Assembly (NCBI GenBank): GCA_002722955.1
Contig: PBMZ01000078.1
Location: forward strand, 1 to 35,709
DNA: 35,709 nt
Origin: Planctomycetaceae bacterium
GTDB lineage: Bacteria; Planctomycetota; Planctomycetia; Planctomycetales; Planctomycetaceae
Direction: 5' to 3'
Positions 15,270-23,989 of this stretch are shown in pieces. The position numbers and the translations under genes were made by a program. Within the stretch, counting starts at the first letter, position 1. Each line of letters begins with the position of its first letter. The notes beneath the pieces were generated by a model that did not search any database, was not told where the DNA came from, and saw nothing but the letters and a program-made list of their open reading frames with translations.

Positions 15270-17662
15270 CGCCCTGAGGCCAACGGTCGGAACTCGACTG
15301 CGGCTTCCGTAATGATTTCCGTGCCGTCTTCCATTTTACCAGTTGCCCGGAACTTCAGAGTCGTCGGCTTCGACGTGGCCGAATTCGGAACATCGACAAA
15401 CAGCCGGAATTCGTTTTGTCCTTTGGCGACCTTAATCGGAGTTGCTCGGAATTGATGATCGTTGCTCTCAAGAAGTGATACCGTCATTGGGCCGGGAAAG
15501 TTCGTTGTCCGCTCCAGTCGCAACGCACACGTGACCTCACCACCGGCATGTCCAGCAACTGTTTCCTTGACGGCCATCATCTTGACGACAGGAGGCAGCG
15601 TCCGCAGCATGTTGCGTTTCTCGGAAAGAACAAGCACCGACTGCTTTTGACCGAAGTCATCAACAAAGCTGGCATACGCCTGCGAGTAAAGCTGGGATTG
15701 CGATTGAATGTTGATGTGCATCGTTTCGGGCAAGTAAATCGGCAATTCGCGCGAATCACTGTCCGACGGAATGACGACTTCGAGCATTTCGATGCCATCG
15801 AGGTCGCGGTTTTGCCGGTCGCCAATCTGCAGCGTGATCGGTTGGTCAAAACCATTGATCCGTTCGACTTGCATTGGGTACATGAAGATCGAACCGCGGT
15901 GAGCGTACTGATAGGCCTCGGCACAATACAGGCGAAACACCGGTTTGTGCGCCACAGTTAAGTGCAAGTCAGAAGTCTGCGTTTTAGCGATGCCAACGCC
16001 TTCCGAATCGCGCCCCTTGTGATAACCGCAGACTTTCCGAGTTATCGTCGTGTCGCCAACTTTGGCACGGCCGACAATCTGAAACGAGTAACTCTTGGAC
16101 GGAACTTCACCCGTGGCTTTGAGCTTTAGGTTTGACACCTCACCCTTTGCTGGAATCTCTTTGGTTTCCAATGTCACGCCTTCAGGCAAGCCTTCGATGC
16201 TCAATTCGATCGGCTGATTGAAGCCACCGGTCCGGCGAACATTCACGGGCAAGGTCAGCAGCTTCTCTTGGATGACGGTGAAGGATTCGTCGCTGGTGGC
16301 AAGGTGGAAGTCCGGCTGATCGACAAGGGCTTGCATTCGATAGATGGACTTGGGATTTCCGTGAATTTGAAATCGGATGTCGCGAACTCGGATGAAGACC
16401 TGACCGTCTTTCTTTGCTTTCCAGTCGATCAAAGCGACGCCGTCTTTTGATGATGTCGAACGTGCAGCCGTCAGTTCCTTTCCGGCTTCGTCAACGATAT
16501 CGATCGTCGGCAATGTGTCTGCGCCGGGTGGAAAGGCTTCGCAGAGAACCGTGATTTGTTGACCTGACTTTGCGTTGACTCGATACCAGTCGGCATCGCC
16601 CGCTTGTTGGCATTGGCCGTAGACAACTTGCGGCAAGGCGATGTTGGTCGCGGCGTTTTGTTGATCGTTAGGCTCGACCTCTCGCTGCGTTGGCATCGCC
16701 TCGATTTGAAACGGAATCCCGTTGCCACCAAGCCGAGTCTCCCATTGAAGCCCCTCTTCCGAGTCGGCGACATTCAGTTCTTGCCGAGCAACTTGATCCT
16801 TACCAATTCCCGTCAGCGTATAGACGTCGACTTCCGCCGACTTGCCACTTTCTCCACCTGGCGGGAACACGAAATGGACGTACGGCTTGGTGGTAATGTT
16901 GACGCGATAGACATGCGCGGGGTCACCGTGAAAGGTCACGTTGCCAATCCGCAAAACGTAACTACCCGTCGATGGTGCCTTCAAAGCAATCACAGGATCG
17001 CTGCCTGCGTGAATCTGCTGGACTCGGATGACTTTTCCCTTGCCATCAAGTACGTCAACAATCGGGTCCAGTCGCGAGCCCAATCGCGCGGCCATCATAT
17101 CCAGGACAACAACATCGCCCGCGTTGGCCTCGAAGCGAAAATGATCTAAGTCGCGTTCTCCACTGATTTGGCCGTTAACGGTGACTGGCAGCTTAATCTT
17201 TTCAGCATGCTTGAAGATCGAGTTGCTCTCGCGTTCGATGAACTCGGGAAGTTCACCAATGATGAATGGACGAGAGCAAGTGCCTCCTTGAGCACAACTG
17301 AGTCTCCAAAGCACGGGGCCAAGTGCAGCATCGGCATCAATGTTGACTCGAGTCTGCCATTCCTTGGGAATGCGACGCGGAATCTCGGTTGGCTTTCGTC
17401 GAGGTGACGGTTCGCCACGAAAACTTGCCCGAGACCCTAACAGTTTCGGAGCGGTCAAGCCACTTCCGATCACTTCAAATTGAGCGTTCGGAGGCAAGCA
17501 CTCACCACCGACTCGAACGTCGATCGCCGAGCCTCTTTGAGCGCCAGCCGGAAAGATGTGCGTGCTGGATGGAGCATAAAGCGGTTTGGGCTGAGCGTAC
17601 GACGCGTTTGAATAAGCAGTGAACGCTACTGTAGCAAACACCAAGGAAAATACAAGCCGCAT
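15266..17662 (-). CDS. Secreted protein with two PPC (pre-peptidase C-terminal) domains
   Basis: A 798-residue protein with a signal peptide (MRLVFSLVFATVAFTAYSNA, cut after SYA). The N-terminal region is Ig-like and typical of planctomycete proteins (THIFPAGAQRGSAIDVRVGG). Two PPC domains follow, at about residues 155-255 (ISGERDLDHFRFEANAGD, GSYVLRIGN) and about 330-445 (EVEPNDQQNAATNI, GDADWYRVNAKSGQQITV). Beta-sandwich segments such as LTLPVNVRRTGGFNQPIELS then make up the rest. No peptidase domain is visible. PPC domains usually help secreted proteins fold or bind, so a surface or binding role is likely. The gene is translationally coupled to the ABC exporter and lies 125 bases after the broken sigma-locus gene, which could make it part of that transcript. 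Confidence 0.85.
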   Translation of the reverse strand: MRLVFSLVFATVAFTAYSNASYAQPKPLYAPSSTHIFPAGAQRGSAIDVRVGGECLPPNAQFEVIGSGLTAPKLLGSRASFRGEPSPRRKPTEIPRRIPKEWQTRVNIDADAALGPVLWRLSCAQGGTCSRPFIIGELPEFIERESNSIFKHAEKIKLPVTVNGQISGERDLDHFRFEANAGDVVVLDMMAARLGSRLDPIVDVLDGKGKVIRVQQIHAGSDPVIALKAPSTGSYVLRIGNVTFHGDPAHVYRVNITTKPYVHFVFPPGGESGKSAEVDVYTLTGIGKDQVARQELNVADSEEGLQWETRLGGNGIPFQIEAMPTQREVEPNDQQNAATNIALPQVVYGQCQQAGDADWYRVNAKSGQQITVLCEAFPPGADTLPTIDIVDEAGKELTAARSTSSKDGVALIDWKAKKDGQVFIRVRDIRFQIHGNPKSIYRMQALVDQPDFHLATSDESFTVIQEKLLTLPVNVRRTGGFNQPIELSIEGLPEGVTLETKEIPAKGEVSNLKLKATGEVPSKSYSFQIVGRAKVGDTTITRKVCGYHKGRDSEGVGIAKTQTSDLHLTVAHKPVFRLYCAEAYQYAHRGSIFMYPMQVERINGFDQPITLQIGDRQNRDLDGIEMLEVVIPSDSDSRELPIYLPETMHINIQSQSQLYSQAYASFVDDFGQKQSVLVLSEKRNMLRTLPPVVKMMAVKETVAGHAGGEVTCALRLERTTNFPGPMTVSLLESNDHQFRATPIKVAKGQNEFRLFVDVPNSATSKPTTLKFRATGKMEDGTEIITEAAVEFRPLASGR

Positions 17663-17787
17663 GTGTTCGCCTCATCAATACGATGAAAGTTGACGCGGGT
17701 GAAGAAAACTTCGCAGAGAAGCCACCCTATGTTTTCCCGCTTAAACGGCCTGCTGTCAACTTCAACCGTAGATCGGCGTCCCCACCA

Positions 17788-18820
17788 TCATTTGTTGTTT
17801 TGCTGCTTAGAATTGTACTTGGGACCAGGGCCCATCAATTTATTCTTTCGCGACATTTCGTGGATCTTGGGAATGATCTGACTAAGCCGGAAAGCGTTCG
17901 GATACTTTTTCTCTAAAAAAGCGTTCTTCAATTCGCCTCCTTGCTCCTCGGGAGAAAGCCCGTCCATCTTTTCCATCAGCTCGACAAGATCATCGTCGCT
18001 TAACTTCGCATGAAACTCGGCCATCGCTTTGTCCGAGCGGTCTACTTGATTGAATTTATGCATCACATCATCGTAGAGCCCCATGAAGATCGCGTGGGCA
18101 AGAAGGCATTTGCGATACCTTTCTGTCTGCGGTAAGAAGAATTGGGGGTCTCTGGGGCGAAGCTCTTGCAGTCGTTCAATTCCGCCAGAGACTTGAATAA
18201 AGGCAGCGATTTCGTGGCCTCGCAACCAGACCACGTTAAATGCCCGGCCCCTTTTCTGAGCGAATCGTGTCATGAATCGCCAATAGAATTCCGGCTCGAC
18301 GTTCGACTTCGTCGAGCATTATGACTCGAATTGCATCGGGGGTTGGCAGCGTCCGTTGCAATCCGTCGAAGATCGCATCGATTTCAGGACTTGTCAGCGG
18401 GCGGTTGCTAGCAAATGGCCGGTTCTTGGGGTCATTCAACTTCGCTCTGGGGCCCTTCTCCTTCGAACCGTTAAAAGGTAGCGGCTTGAGATTGAACATG
18501 ATTTCGCGAATGCGACGAATGCGAATCTTGGGAAGTTCAATTCGTGCCAGTTCCGCTCGTTGATCTGGATTGATGGCTTCGAGCCATTGATAGTAGTCCG
18601 CCAGTAACCGCGCCATCGCCGAGTCTTTGTCGATCGCCTCATGCAGCATGCGAATATTCCGCTGCTCCTCGATCGGCAGATTCTTGAATCGATGCAGATT
18701 ACCGTTGTAGACTCTTTGACCGTTGGGCGTCGGTTTCTTTGTGGCTTACCTTCATCTTGACCGGCTCCGAGCAGCATTGGAAGAGCGACAGCAATTGCTA
18801 CGCATATCGGCAGGAGTCAT
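17788..18820 (-). pseudogene. Secreted partner of the ECF sigma locus, broken by frameshifts
   Basis: A gene that must be read in three pieces. A signal-peptide-like stretch LLPICVAIAVALPMLLGAGQ (about 18816 down) is preceded by ATG at 18820 in a different frame. After about 18746-18752 the frame shifts by -1 to TKKPTPNGQRVYNGNLHRFK, NLPIEEQRNIRMLHEAIDKD and further helical sequence. At about 18295-18303 a +1 shift is needed to continue as EPEFYWRFMTRFAQKRGRAF and on to the stop at 17788. The helical, charge-rich protein with motifs such as LEAINPDQRAELARIE and DGLSPEEQGGELKNAFLE resembles the planctomycete protein that often follows an ECF sigma/anti-sigma pair. Its function is unknown. The piece 17788-18273 keeps an ATG of its own. 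Confidence 0.7.
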
Positions 18821-18874
18821 CGTATCCCGACGGACTTTGTCTTCGTCGATGCAGCCTGAGGCTGGCAGCGAAAT

Positions 18875-19449
18875 TTATTTGTTTGTGATGGGCTTACCAT
18901 CGGCTTTTCCTTGATTATCGAAGAGATCGCTACGTTGGAGCTCCTCAAGGGATTCAATACTCCCGGCACTCGTATAGGCGTCGAGATTCTGAATCATTAT
19001 GTAATCTTCTTGCGGCTGTTGTGGCTTCGTGTCGTTGCTTGCTTCTAACCCATGTGTCACTAAAAAACCGCCCACGGTGGAAGCTGTCAATCCCACAATC
19101 CAAATCAAGAGCCCATCCCATCCAAAACGAAAGCTAGAAATGGGCTGCGGTCGACACTGGGTCGTGACTGTCAGCGTTTCCTGAGCAAAAACGTCAGATG
19201 CTTTGACGGTGGGCAGTTGATCTAAGTAGTCCCACGTTCGCGTCAGCGATTCGGCCTTTTCCCGCGCGCCCGGACTTGTTGCCAAGAGTTCCTCGATGCC
19301 ATCGACTCGTCCAATTCACCGTCGAGATAGGCGACCAAGGTTTCGCATTGCGAATCCGTGAGTTCGTTGTCCGCCTCGATCGTTGGCGGTGAATTGTCGA
19401 CCGGTGACGGATTCGGCGATTCCACTTTTGGCTGACGAGATTCACTCAT
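18875..19449 (-). pseudogene. Anti-sigma factor, frameshifted
   Basis: A membrane-anchored anti-sigma factor. The ATG at 19449 overlaps the sigma stop (ATGA). The cytosolic part NELTDSQCETLVAYLDGELD leads into a frame break at about 19302-19306, where one base appears to be missing. In the next frame it resumes as DGIEELLATSPGAREKAESL, TRTWDYLDQLPTVKASD, a membrane helix (GLLIWIVGLTASTVGGFLVT) and a C-terminal part QNLDAYTSAGSIESLEELQR, to the stop at 18875. The layout of a helical sigma-binding domain, one membrane helix and an extracytoplasmic tail fits the planctomycete family that sequesters its ECF sigma factor. As written, translation stops soon after the sigma-binding region, without a membrane anchor. 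Confidence 0.75.
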
Positions 19450-20059
19450 GACATGTACGGATCCAAGGACTGCCGCAAGTTTTCGCGAGCGCGCGATAAA
19501 AGTGATTTGACGGCTGTTGTCTTAACACCCATCGTCGTGGCAATGTCCGCGTAACTCATTTGCTCGAATTTGTGAAGTAGTACGGCCATCCTTTGTCGTT
19601 CATTCAATCTTTCAAACGCCAATTGAACAACCTGTTGTTGCTCCGACCGATCCAATTGGCGAGTTGGCATCAATGCCGACTTGTCCTTAACTAAGGCTTC
19701 AGCCGGACGATTCCCGAGGGGACCGGAATCACTCCCGACGAGCTGGACGTCACGCCGCCGGCTGGGTCGCCTTCTCTCATTCAAGGCTAGGTTGCTCGCG
19801 ACGCGAAACAACCAAGTCGCAATTTCGCCTTTGGTTCGTACCGATCCTTGGAACGATAAACGCGAAGAAATACCTCCTGTGCAATGTCCTCAGCCGCCTC
19901 GCGGTCATTCAGCATGTGAGTACAAATGCCGATGACGCGATCCTGGTAATTCAAGATAAGCTCTCCGAACGCATCTTGATCGCCATCCTGAACGCGCAGC
20001 ATCAATTGCACATCGAGATCATGAAGATAGGATGTCTGACTGAGAGTTGTCGTGACCAC
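19446..20059 (-). pseudogene. ECF (sigma-70 family) sigma factor, frameshifted
   Basis: Region 2 is seen in QDGDQDAFGELILNYQDRVI and EAAEDIAQEVFLRVYRSKDR. At about 19821 the frame ends as KLRLGCFASRAT, while the -1 frame continues with ATWLFRVASNLALNERRR. The family consensus here is KFATWLF, so one base is missing after KAK. Region 4 follows: QLAFERLNERQRMAVLLHKF and MSYADIATTMGVKTTAVKSL, to the stop at 19446. A GTG at 20059 with GGAGG just upstream is the preferred start. A TTG at 20107 would add 16 residues. A functional ECF sigma factor would direct RNA polymerase to a small stress or surface regulon, but this copy cannot give both regions 2 and 4 without repair. Confidence 0.8.
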
Positions 20060-20063
20060 TCGC

Positions 20064-20068
20064 CCTCC
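20064..20068 (-). promoter_or_regulatory. Shine-Dalgarno site of the ECF sigma gene
   Basis: GGAGG on the minus strand lies 4 bases before the GTG at 20059. The spacing is short but usable. It favours this GTG over the TTG at 20107, which has no such site. Confidence 0.5.
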
Positions 20069-20430
20069 AGCGATCGGTGCCTCTTGCTGTAAATCCTTAC
20101 TCAACAACGCTTAACGATACTCTATCCATCATCCGTGCAAACGACCAATTGGCTTGTTTCGCAACCAAAACCGCTCGACGGACGAAAAAGCACGTCTTAC
20201 GGCGTCAATCGAATTACGGCGTCAATCGAATCTGCCAAGACCATCGCAACTGGTAATGACTAAACCAAGCAAACGAATCAAAGTTTCGCTTGGATTCTGA
20301 ATGATTTTCGGAATCATATCTTTTTTCTCTCGCGCAGGCAGCCACCTTTGTTGACTTCGTGGCACCGAGCCGTTTAGCTTTGAGGAAAACAGACATAAGA
20401 CCTTTGACGACAAGAGATTGCGGAATCGAA
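20069..20430. other. Divergent intergenic region between the sigma locus and eboE
   Basis: About 360 bases without a convincing gene. It should contain the promoters of both divergent transcripts. A 17-bp tandem duplication lies at 20197-20230. I see no clear sigma-70 or ECF promoter consensus. Short open frames here have no family sequence. Confidence 0.5.
20197..20230. repeat. Perfect 17-bp tandem duplication
   Basis: The unit TTACGGCGTCAATCGAA occurs twice head to tail at 20197-20213 and 20214-20230, in the control region between the sigma gene and eboE. It may be an operator duplication or a replication-slippage product. Confidence 0.85.
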
Positions 20431-21591
20431 ATGTCCATTAGCTCTCTTCCACTCAGTTATTGCACCAACGTGCACGCGGCCCAGACGGTGGCTGCCGTCA
20501 TCAACGGATTGGATCAGTACACCGTCAAAGTTCAGGAGCGGCTGGGGCAACCTGTCGCCACCGGGCTTTGGCTGGCTCGTTCTGTGGCCAGCGAATTGTT
20601 GGCGGCGGACGACTCCCTGAAACAGTTTGCCGACGAACTGCGGTCTCGCGAACTGATATGTTATACCTTGAACACGTTTCCTTACGGTGATTTTCACAGC
20701 GAACGTGTCAAGGAAACCGTTTATATTCCCGGTTGGTCCGAGCCGTCTCGCAGCGAGTATACACTGGATTCGGCGAAGATTCTGAGCGAGCTGTTACCTG
20801 ACGGCACGGAAGGCAGCCTGTCGACCGTACCGCTTGGCTTCAAAGAGCGAGAGTATCCCGCCGACTTCGATTCGCAGTGTATCGAAAGCTTGATTTCGCT
20901 GGCTGTCGACTTGGACGAGCTTCACTCGGACACGGGCAAGATGATCCGCTTGGCGATCGAGCCCGAACCGATTTGCGTACTGGAAACGACCGACGAAACG
21001 ATTCAGTTCTTCAACCGCTTGAGATCGCGAGCTGCTGATTCTGGAACTTTGGAACAAGTCAATCGGCACATCGGGGTCTGCTACGATGTGTGCCATCAAT
21101 CCGTGGAATTCGAGGACGTTGCCGCCTCGATCGAGTCCTTGCGGCAAGCCGAGATTCGCATCAACAAGCTGCACATTACGTGCGCGATCGATCTCGAGGA
21201 TCCCGCTAACAACGCGGAAGCTCGCGATGCATTGGCCACATTTGTGGAGTCTCGGTATTTGCATCAGACATTTGGGCGACGTCCAGACGGGACGACCATT
21301 CGCGTCGTGGATTTAGATCAAGATTTAGCGTTGAGTCCGCCACCCGAGTTCTTGGAGTGCGACCGATGGCGAATTCACTTTCATGTGCCCGTGAATGCCG
21401 AGTCTCTTGGTCCACTGAACACGACTCGGCCAGATTTGAAACGAGCCTTGGCAGCAGTAGCAGCTCTCGATTACGCTCCGCATCTGGAAGTCGAGACGTA
21501 TACTTGGGGAGTCCTTCCAAGTCAGCAAGTTGATTTGGTCGAAGGCCTGACCAACGAAATGCGAGCAACCCACGAATTGCTTTCAAGTTGA
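20431..21591 (+). CDS. eboE: EboE-like TIM-barrel protein (metabolite traffic protein family)
   Basis: A 386-residue protein resembling EboE of the bacterial EBO operon. In that operon it occurs with EboA, TatD-like EboB, UbiA-like EboC, dehydroquinate-synthase-like EboD and EboF, and takes part in export or traffic of a metabolite. Key segments are LSYCTNVHAAQTVAAVINGL near the start, YTLNTFPYGDFHSERVKETV, EGSLSTVPLGFKER, IRLAIEPEPICVLETTDETI, GVCYDVCHQSVEFED, INKLHITCAI and EVETYTWGVLP. E, D and H in IEPEP, CYDVCH and LHIT are in positions expected for the metal site of the xylose-isomerase-like TIM barrel. The ATG at 20431 fits the family. The open frame above it, to 20359, does not. None of the other ebo genes is in this window. 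Confidence 0.75.
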   Translation: MSISSLPLSYCTNVHAAQTVAAVINGLDQYTVKVQERLGQPVATGLWLARSVASELLAADDSLKQFADELRSRELICYTLNTFPYGDFHSERVKETVYIPGWSEPSRSEYTLDSAKILSELLPDGTEGSLSTVPLGFKEREYPADFDSQCIESLISLAVDLDELHSDTGKMIRLAIEPEPICVLETTDETIQFFNRLRSRAADSGTLEQVNRHIGVCYDVCHQSVEFEDVAASIESLRQAEIRINKLHITCAIDLEDPANNAEARDALATFVESRYLHQTFGRRPDGTTIRVVDLDQDLALSPPPEFLECDRWRIHFHVPVNAESLGPLNTTRPDLKRALAAVAALDYAPHLEVETYTWGVLPSQQVDLVEGLTNEMRATHELLSS

Positions 21592-21752
21592 GATTCGTGA
21601 ATCGGACGACCTGACCGGTTTGCGATGGAACAGAATCTCGATTCCAATAGACAAAACAACCGGATTGTCTAATCTGATATGATGAGATGTTCGACGCACT
21701 TCCAAGTTCCTCGGCGATTTCCGAAAGCGTAAGATCAGCAGCAAGGTGACTC

Positions 21753-22637
21753 ATGCGATCAACAAGACGACGCGGCTTTACTCTGATTGAGTTAGAAGTT
21801 GTCGTGAGCATCATCGTCGTTTTGCTGGCAGTCATGTTGCCTGCGATGATTCACGCTCGCTCGGCAGCGAGGCGTGCACAGTGCCAAAACAATTTGAAAC
21901 AGATTGGGTTGGCGTTGCACATGTATCACAGCATCCACGATTGTTTTCCTCCAGGCTATGTCTTTAAGCCGGGGACGGGAGATAGTGCCAACATGTCAGG
22001 GTTCGGCTGGGCGTCGATGATCCTGCCATTCTCCGAACAGAGTACGCTGTACGACACCATCGATTTTAACGTTCCCATTTTCCAAGAGGAAAACGCGGAA
22101 GCACGCGCGCAGCGGATTTCGATGTTCGAGTGCTCGATGGACCAAACGCTGCAAGAAGGCGACGTTGTTCTAACCGGCAAAGGCTACGCACCATCTAGCT
22201 TTGTTGCCAGCTTTGGCCCGGGCGATATGTCGAAGAATCCCGCAGAGAATCTCGGAGCCTTTGGCCAAAACAGCTCGACAAAAGACCGAGGCGTGACCGA
22301 CGGCTTGTCGTACTCATTCTTCATTGGTGAACGATGGAATGGAACGTACGAGGAACGCAAGAATCAAGGTCCTCGCGTTAAAATCCAATCGACTTGGTTC
22401 GGTGCAGAACCTGATTTCGCAACCGGCAAGGACAACTCGCACCTGGTGATGTTCCAGGCCGTGCACACCCCGAACTCCGACGACAGCGATCACCTTGACG
22501 CCTCGTCGGCTCATCAAACGGGAGCCCATTTTCTAATGGGCGATGGCTCGGTTCACTTCATATCGTTTGAAGTCGAACCAGCCCTCTATCGAAAGCTCAG
22601 CACAATCCGAGGTGGCGAGCTTACGGGCGAGTTTTGA
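21753..22637 (+). CDS. DUF1559 domain-containing pseudopilin-like protein
   Basis: A 294-residue protein of the planctomycete DUF1559 (SBP_bac_10) family. It has a type IV prepilin-like N-terminus, [20 protein letters not shown], with cleavage before F and a glutamate at position +5, followed by the segment [20 protein letters not shown]. The C-terminus carries the family motif [19 protein letters not shown] (the H-x9-DG box). It is probably inserted and processed by a prepilin peptidase and assembled in a pseudopilus or bound to the inner membrane. The family is highly expanded in planctomycetes and its role is not settled. It follows eboE by about 160 bases, with a palindromic element behind it. 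Confidence 0.92.
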   Translation: MRSTRRRGFTLIELEVVVSIIVVLLAVMLPAMIHARSAARRAQCQNNLKQIGLALHMYHSIHDCFPPGYVFKPGTGDSANMSGFGWASMILPFSEQSTLYDTIDFNVPIFQEENAEARAQRISMFECSMDQTLQEGDVVLTGKGYAPSSFVASFGPGDMSKNPAENLGAFGQNSSTKDRGVTDGLSYSFFIGERWNGTYEERKNQGPRVKIQSTWFGAEPDFATGKDNSHLVMFQAVHTPNSDDSDHLDASSAHQTGAHFLMGDGSVHFISFEVEPALYRKLSTIRGGELTGEF

Positions 22638-22677
22638 GCGGCTCGCAAGCTGCGGTCATAGAAACCCGACACGTTCT

Positions 22678-22925
22678 GATGTTGCGCTTTTGGACTTTAT
22701 GGAGTGCGGTGCCCTGACACCACTTTGGATTCTTTGGACTTCGGACAGAAACGCGAAAACGCCTGATCGTTAGTGGGGCGCCTCGCGATCCGATTCGATG
22801 ATTGACGGCAGGATCGAAGCGGGTTGGCAACTTTTCAAGATGCCCGAATTCCAGTGCGAAAACCGATTCAATCCAGTGCGGTGCCAGGCCACCGCACTCC
22901 ATAAAGTCCAAAAGAGCGCAACATC
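22678..22925. repeat. MITE-like palindromic element with GATGTTGCGC ends (copy type 2)
   Basis: This element occupies most of the 320-base gap between the convergent DUF1559 and glycosyltransferase genes, and no gene is present. The left arm (from 22678) reads GATGTTGCGC, TTTTGGACTTTATGGAGTGC, GGTG. The right arm, reverse-complemented (22874-22925), reads the same with small differences and a TC insertion after GATGTTGCGC. The right arm ends in a hairpin TGCGGTG...CACCGCA. The outer motif is shared with the element at 13048-13290, but the inner sequence is different. The frame over it on the minus strand (22621-22911) is a repeat artefact. Confidence 0.8.
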
Positions 22926-22957
22926 GATACGCGTGAGCGAGGGACTCTATTCCAGAT

Positions 22958-23989
22958 TCAGTCGCCCTCTAAAACCGCGATTAGCTTACACAGGTTACCC
23001 GACACGGAATAATCCGACTCGACCGTCTTGCGGGCCCCTTTAATGATTGGCCGCAAGTCCACCTCGCCCGTTGCCAAACGCTGCAAAACATCAAACCACT
23101 CCGCTGGCGAATCGGCCAAGAAGCCGTTCACACCATCCTGAATGATGCTCGCATTCACACCGACTGGAGATGCCACGGCAGGAATCCCGAGCGCCATGTA
23201 TTGCAAGATCTTCAGCCCGCACTTATGCCGAGTCCAATCCGTGTCCGGCATCGGCATGATGCCAATGTCAAAAGCCAGCAAATCTTCGAGCTCAGTCTTC
23301 GGCGACCAAGACGTGCTTCGCATGGCAACGCTAAGCGGAATTTTTTGGCGAGCTTTGTCAGGGTTCTCTGTGATCAGATGAAATCGAACATTGTGCCGGC
23401 TGCCCAATCGTTCAATGACGTCGGCAACTTCGTCCAGATAAGACAAATTGGCAAACGTGCCAGTCCAACCAATCGTCGTCCAGCTAGAAGGCGACTCGAA
23501 CTTGCCTTGAAATCGATATCGCTCTAAATCCAGACAAGTTGGAATCAACGTGACGTTGTCGTTATAGCGTTCGGCCTCTTGCTGGATGCTGCCGTTTCCG
23601 GCAATCACAGCGTCGGCCATACTTGCGAGCCGCTCGAACTTCTTGGGATGCAACGCGAACAAGCCATCGTCAACGTCGAGGATCAATCTCTTGGTCACAC
23701 TGCGAAGACGTTCTTCCAAGCCGAATCGCGGCGAGCTCAATAGTTCGCGTTCGAGGAACACGGCATCGAACTTGTCTGGTTTGAGTCGACTGATCTGAAA
23801 TTGCCGCCAAGCTTTCCTTGCCAGTTGAGCACTAAGGAAGCCGACCAACGGGAACGAGTCGTACTTGTCAGGTCGACACGGGCTGACAACGCAGCGATGA
23901 CCTAATCGTTTCAAATGCGGAATGAACTGATGAACTCGAAACCGGCTACTTGGCACACGTTTGCCGGATGTCAAGAAGAGGATTCTCAT
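22958..23989 (-). CDS. Glycosyltransferase, GT4-like (GT-B fold)
   Basis: A 343-residue protein with a GT-B layout. It opens with MRILFLTSGKRVPSSRFRVH and a short N-terminal half. The second half has WTTIGWTGTFANLSYLDEVA for the domain link and sugar-nucleotide fold. The acceptor/donor site carries LLAFDIGIMPMPDTDWTRHK and CGLKILQYMALGIPAVASPV followed by GVN, which resembles the E/K-x-LQYMALGIPVVAS motif of glycosyltransferase family 4. It would transfer a sugar to a glycan or lipid carrier in the cytosol. The ATG overlaps the flippase stop (TGATG), so the two are made together. The donor and acceptor cannot be read from the sequence. Confidence 0.88.
   Translation of the reverse strand: MRILFLTSGKRVPSSRFRVHQFIPHLKRLGHRCVVSPCRPDKYDSFPLVGFLSAQLARKAWRQFQISRLKPDKFDAVFLERELLSSPRFGLEERLRSVTKRLILDVDDGLFALHPKKFERLASMADAVIAGNGSIQQEAERYNDNVTLIPTCLDLERYRFQGKFESPSSWTTIGWTGTFANLSYLDEVADVIERLGSRHNVRFHLITENPDKARQKIPLSVAMRSTSWSPKTELEDLLAFDIGIMPMPDTDWTRHKCGLKILQYMALGIPAVASPVGVNASIIQDGVNGFLADSPAEWFDVLQRLATGEVDLRPIIKGARKTVESDYSVSGNLCKLIAVLEGD

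Noticed and set aside
18236-18649. A separate small gene in the middle of the sigma locus
   Set aside because: Its start lies inside homologous sequence and its end stops where the next frame continues the same protein. It is one part of a broken gene.
20214-20438. Open frame of 74 residues on the minus strand
   Set aside because: It lies in the control region of eboE, has no family sequence and overlaps a tandem repeat.
22621-22911. Open frame of 96 residues on the minus strand
   Set aside because: It lies across the palindromic element, and its two ends are the same repeat motif in both arms.
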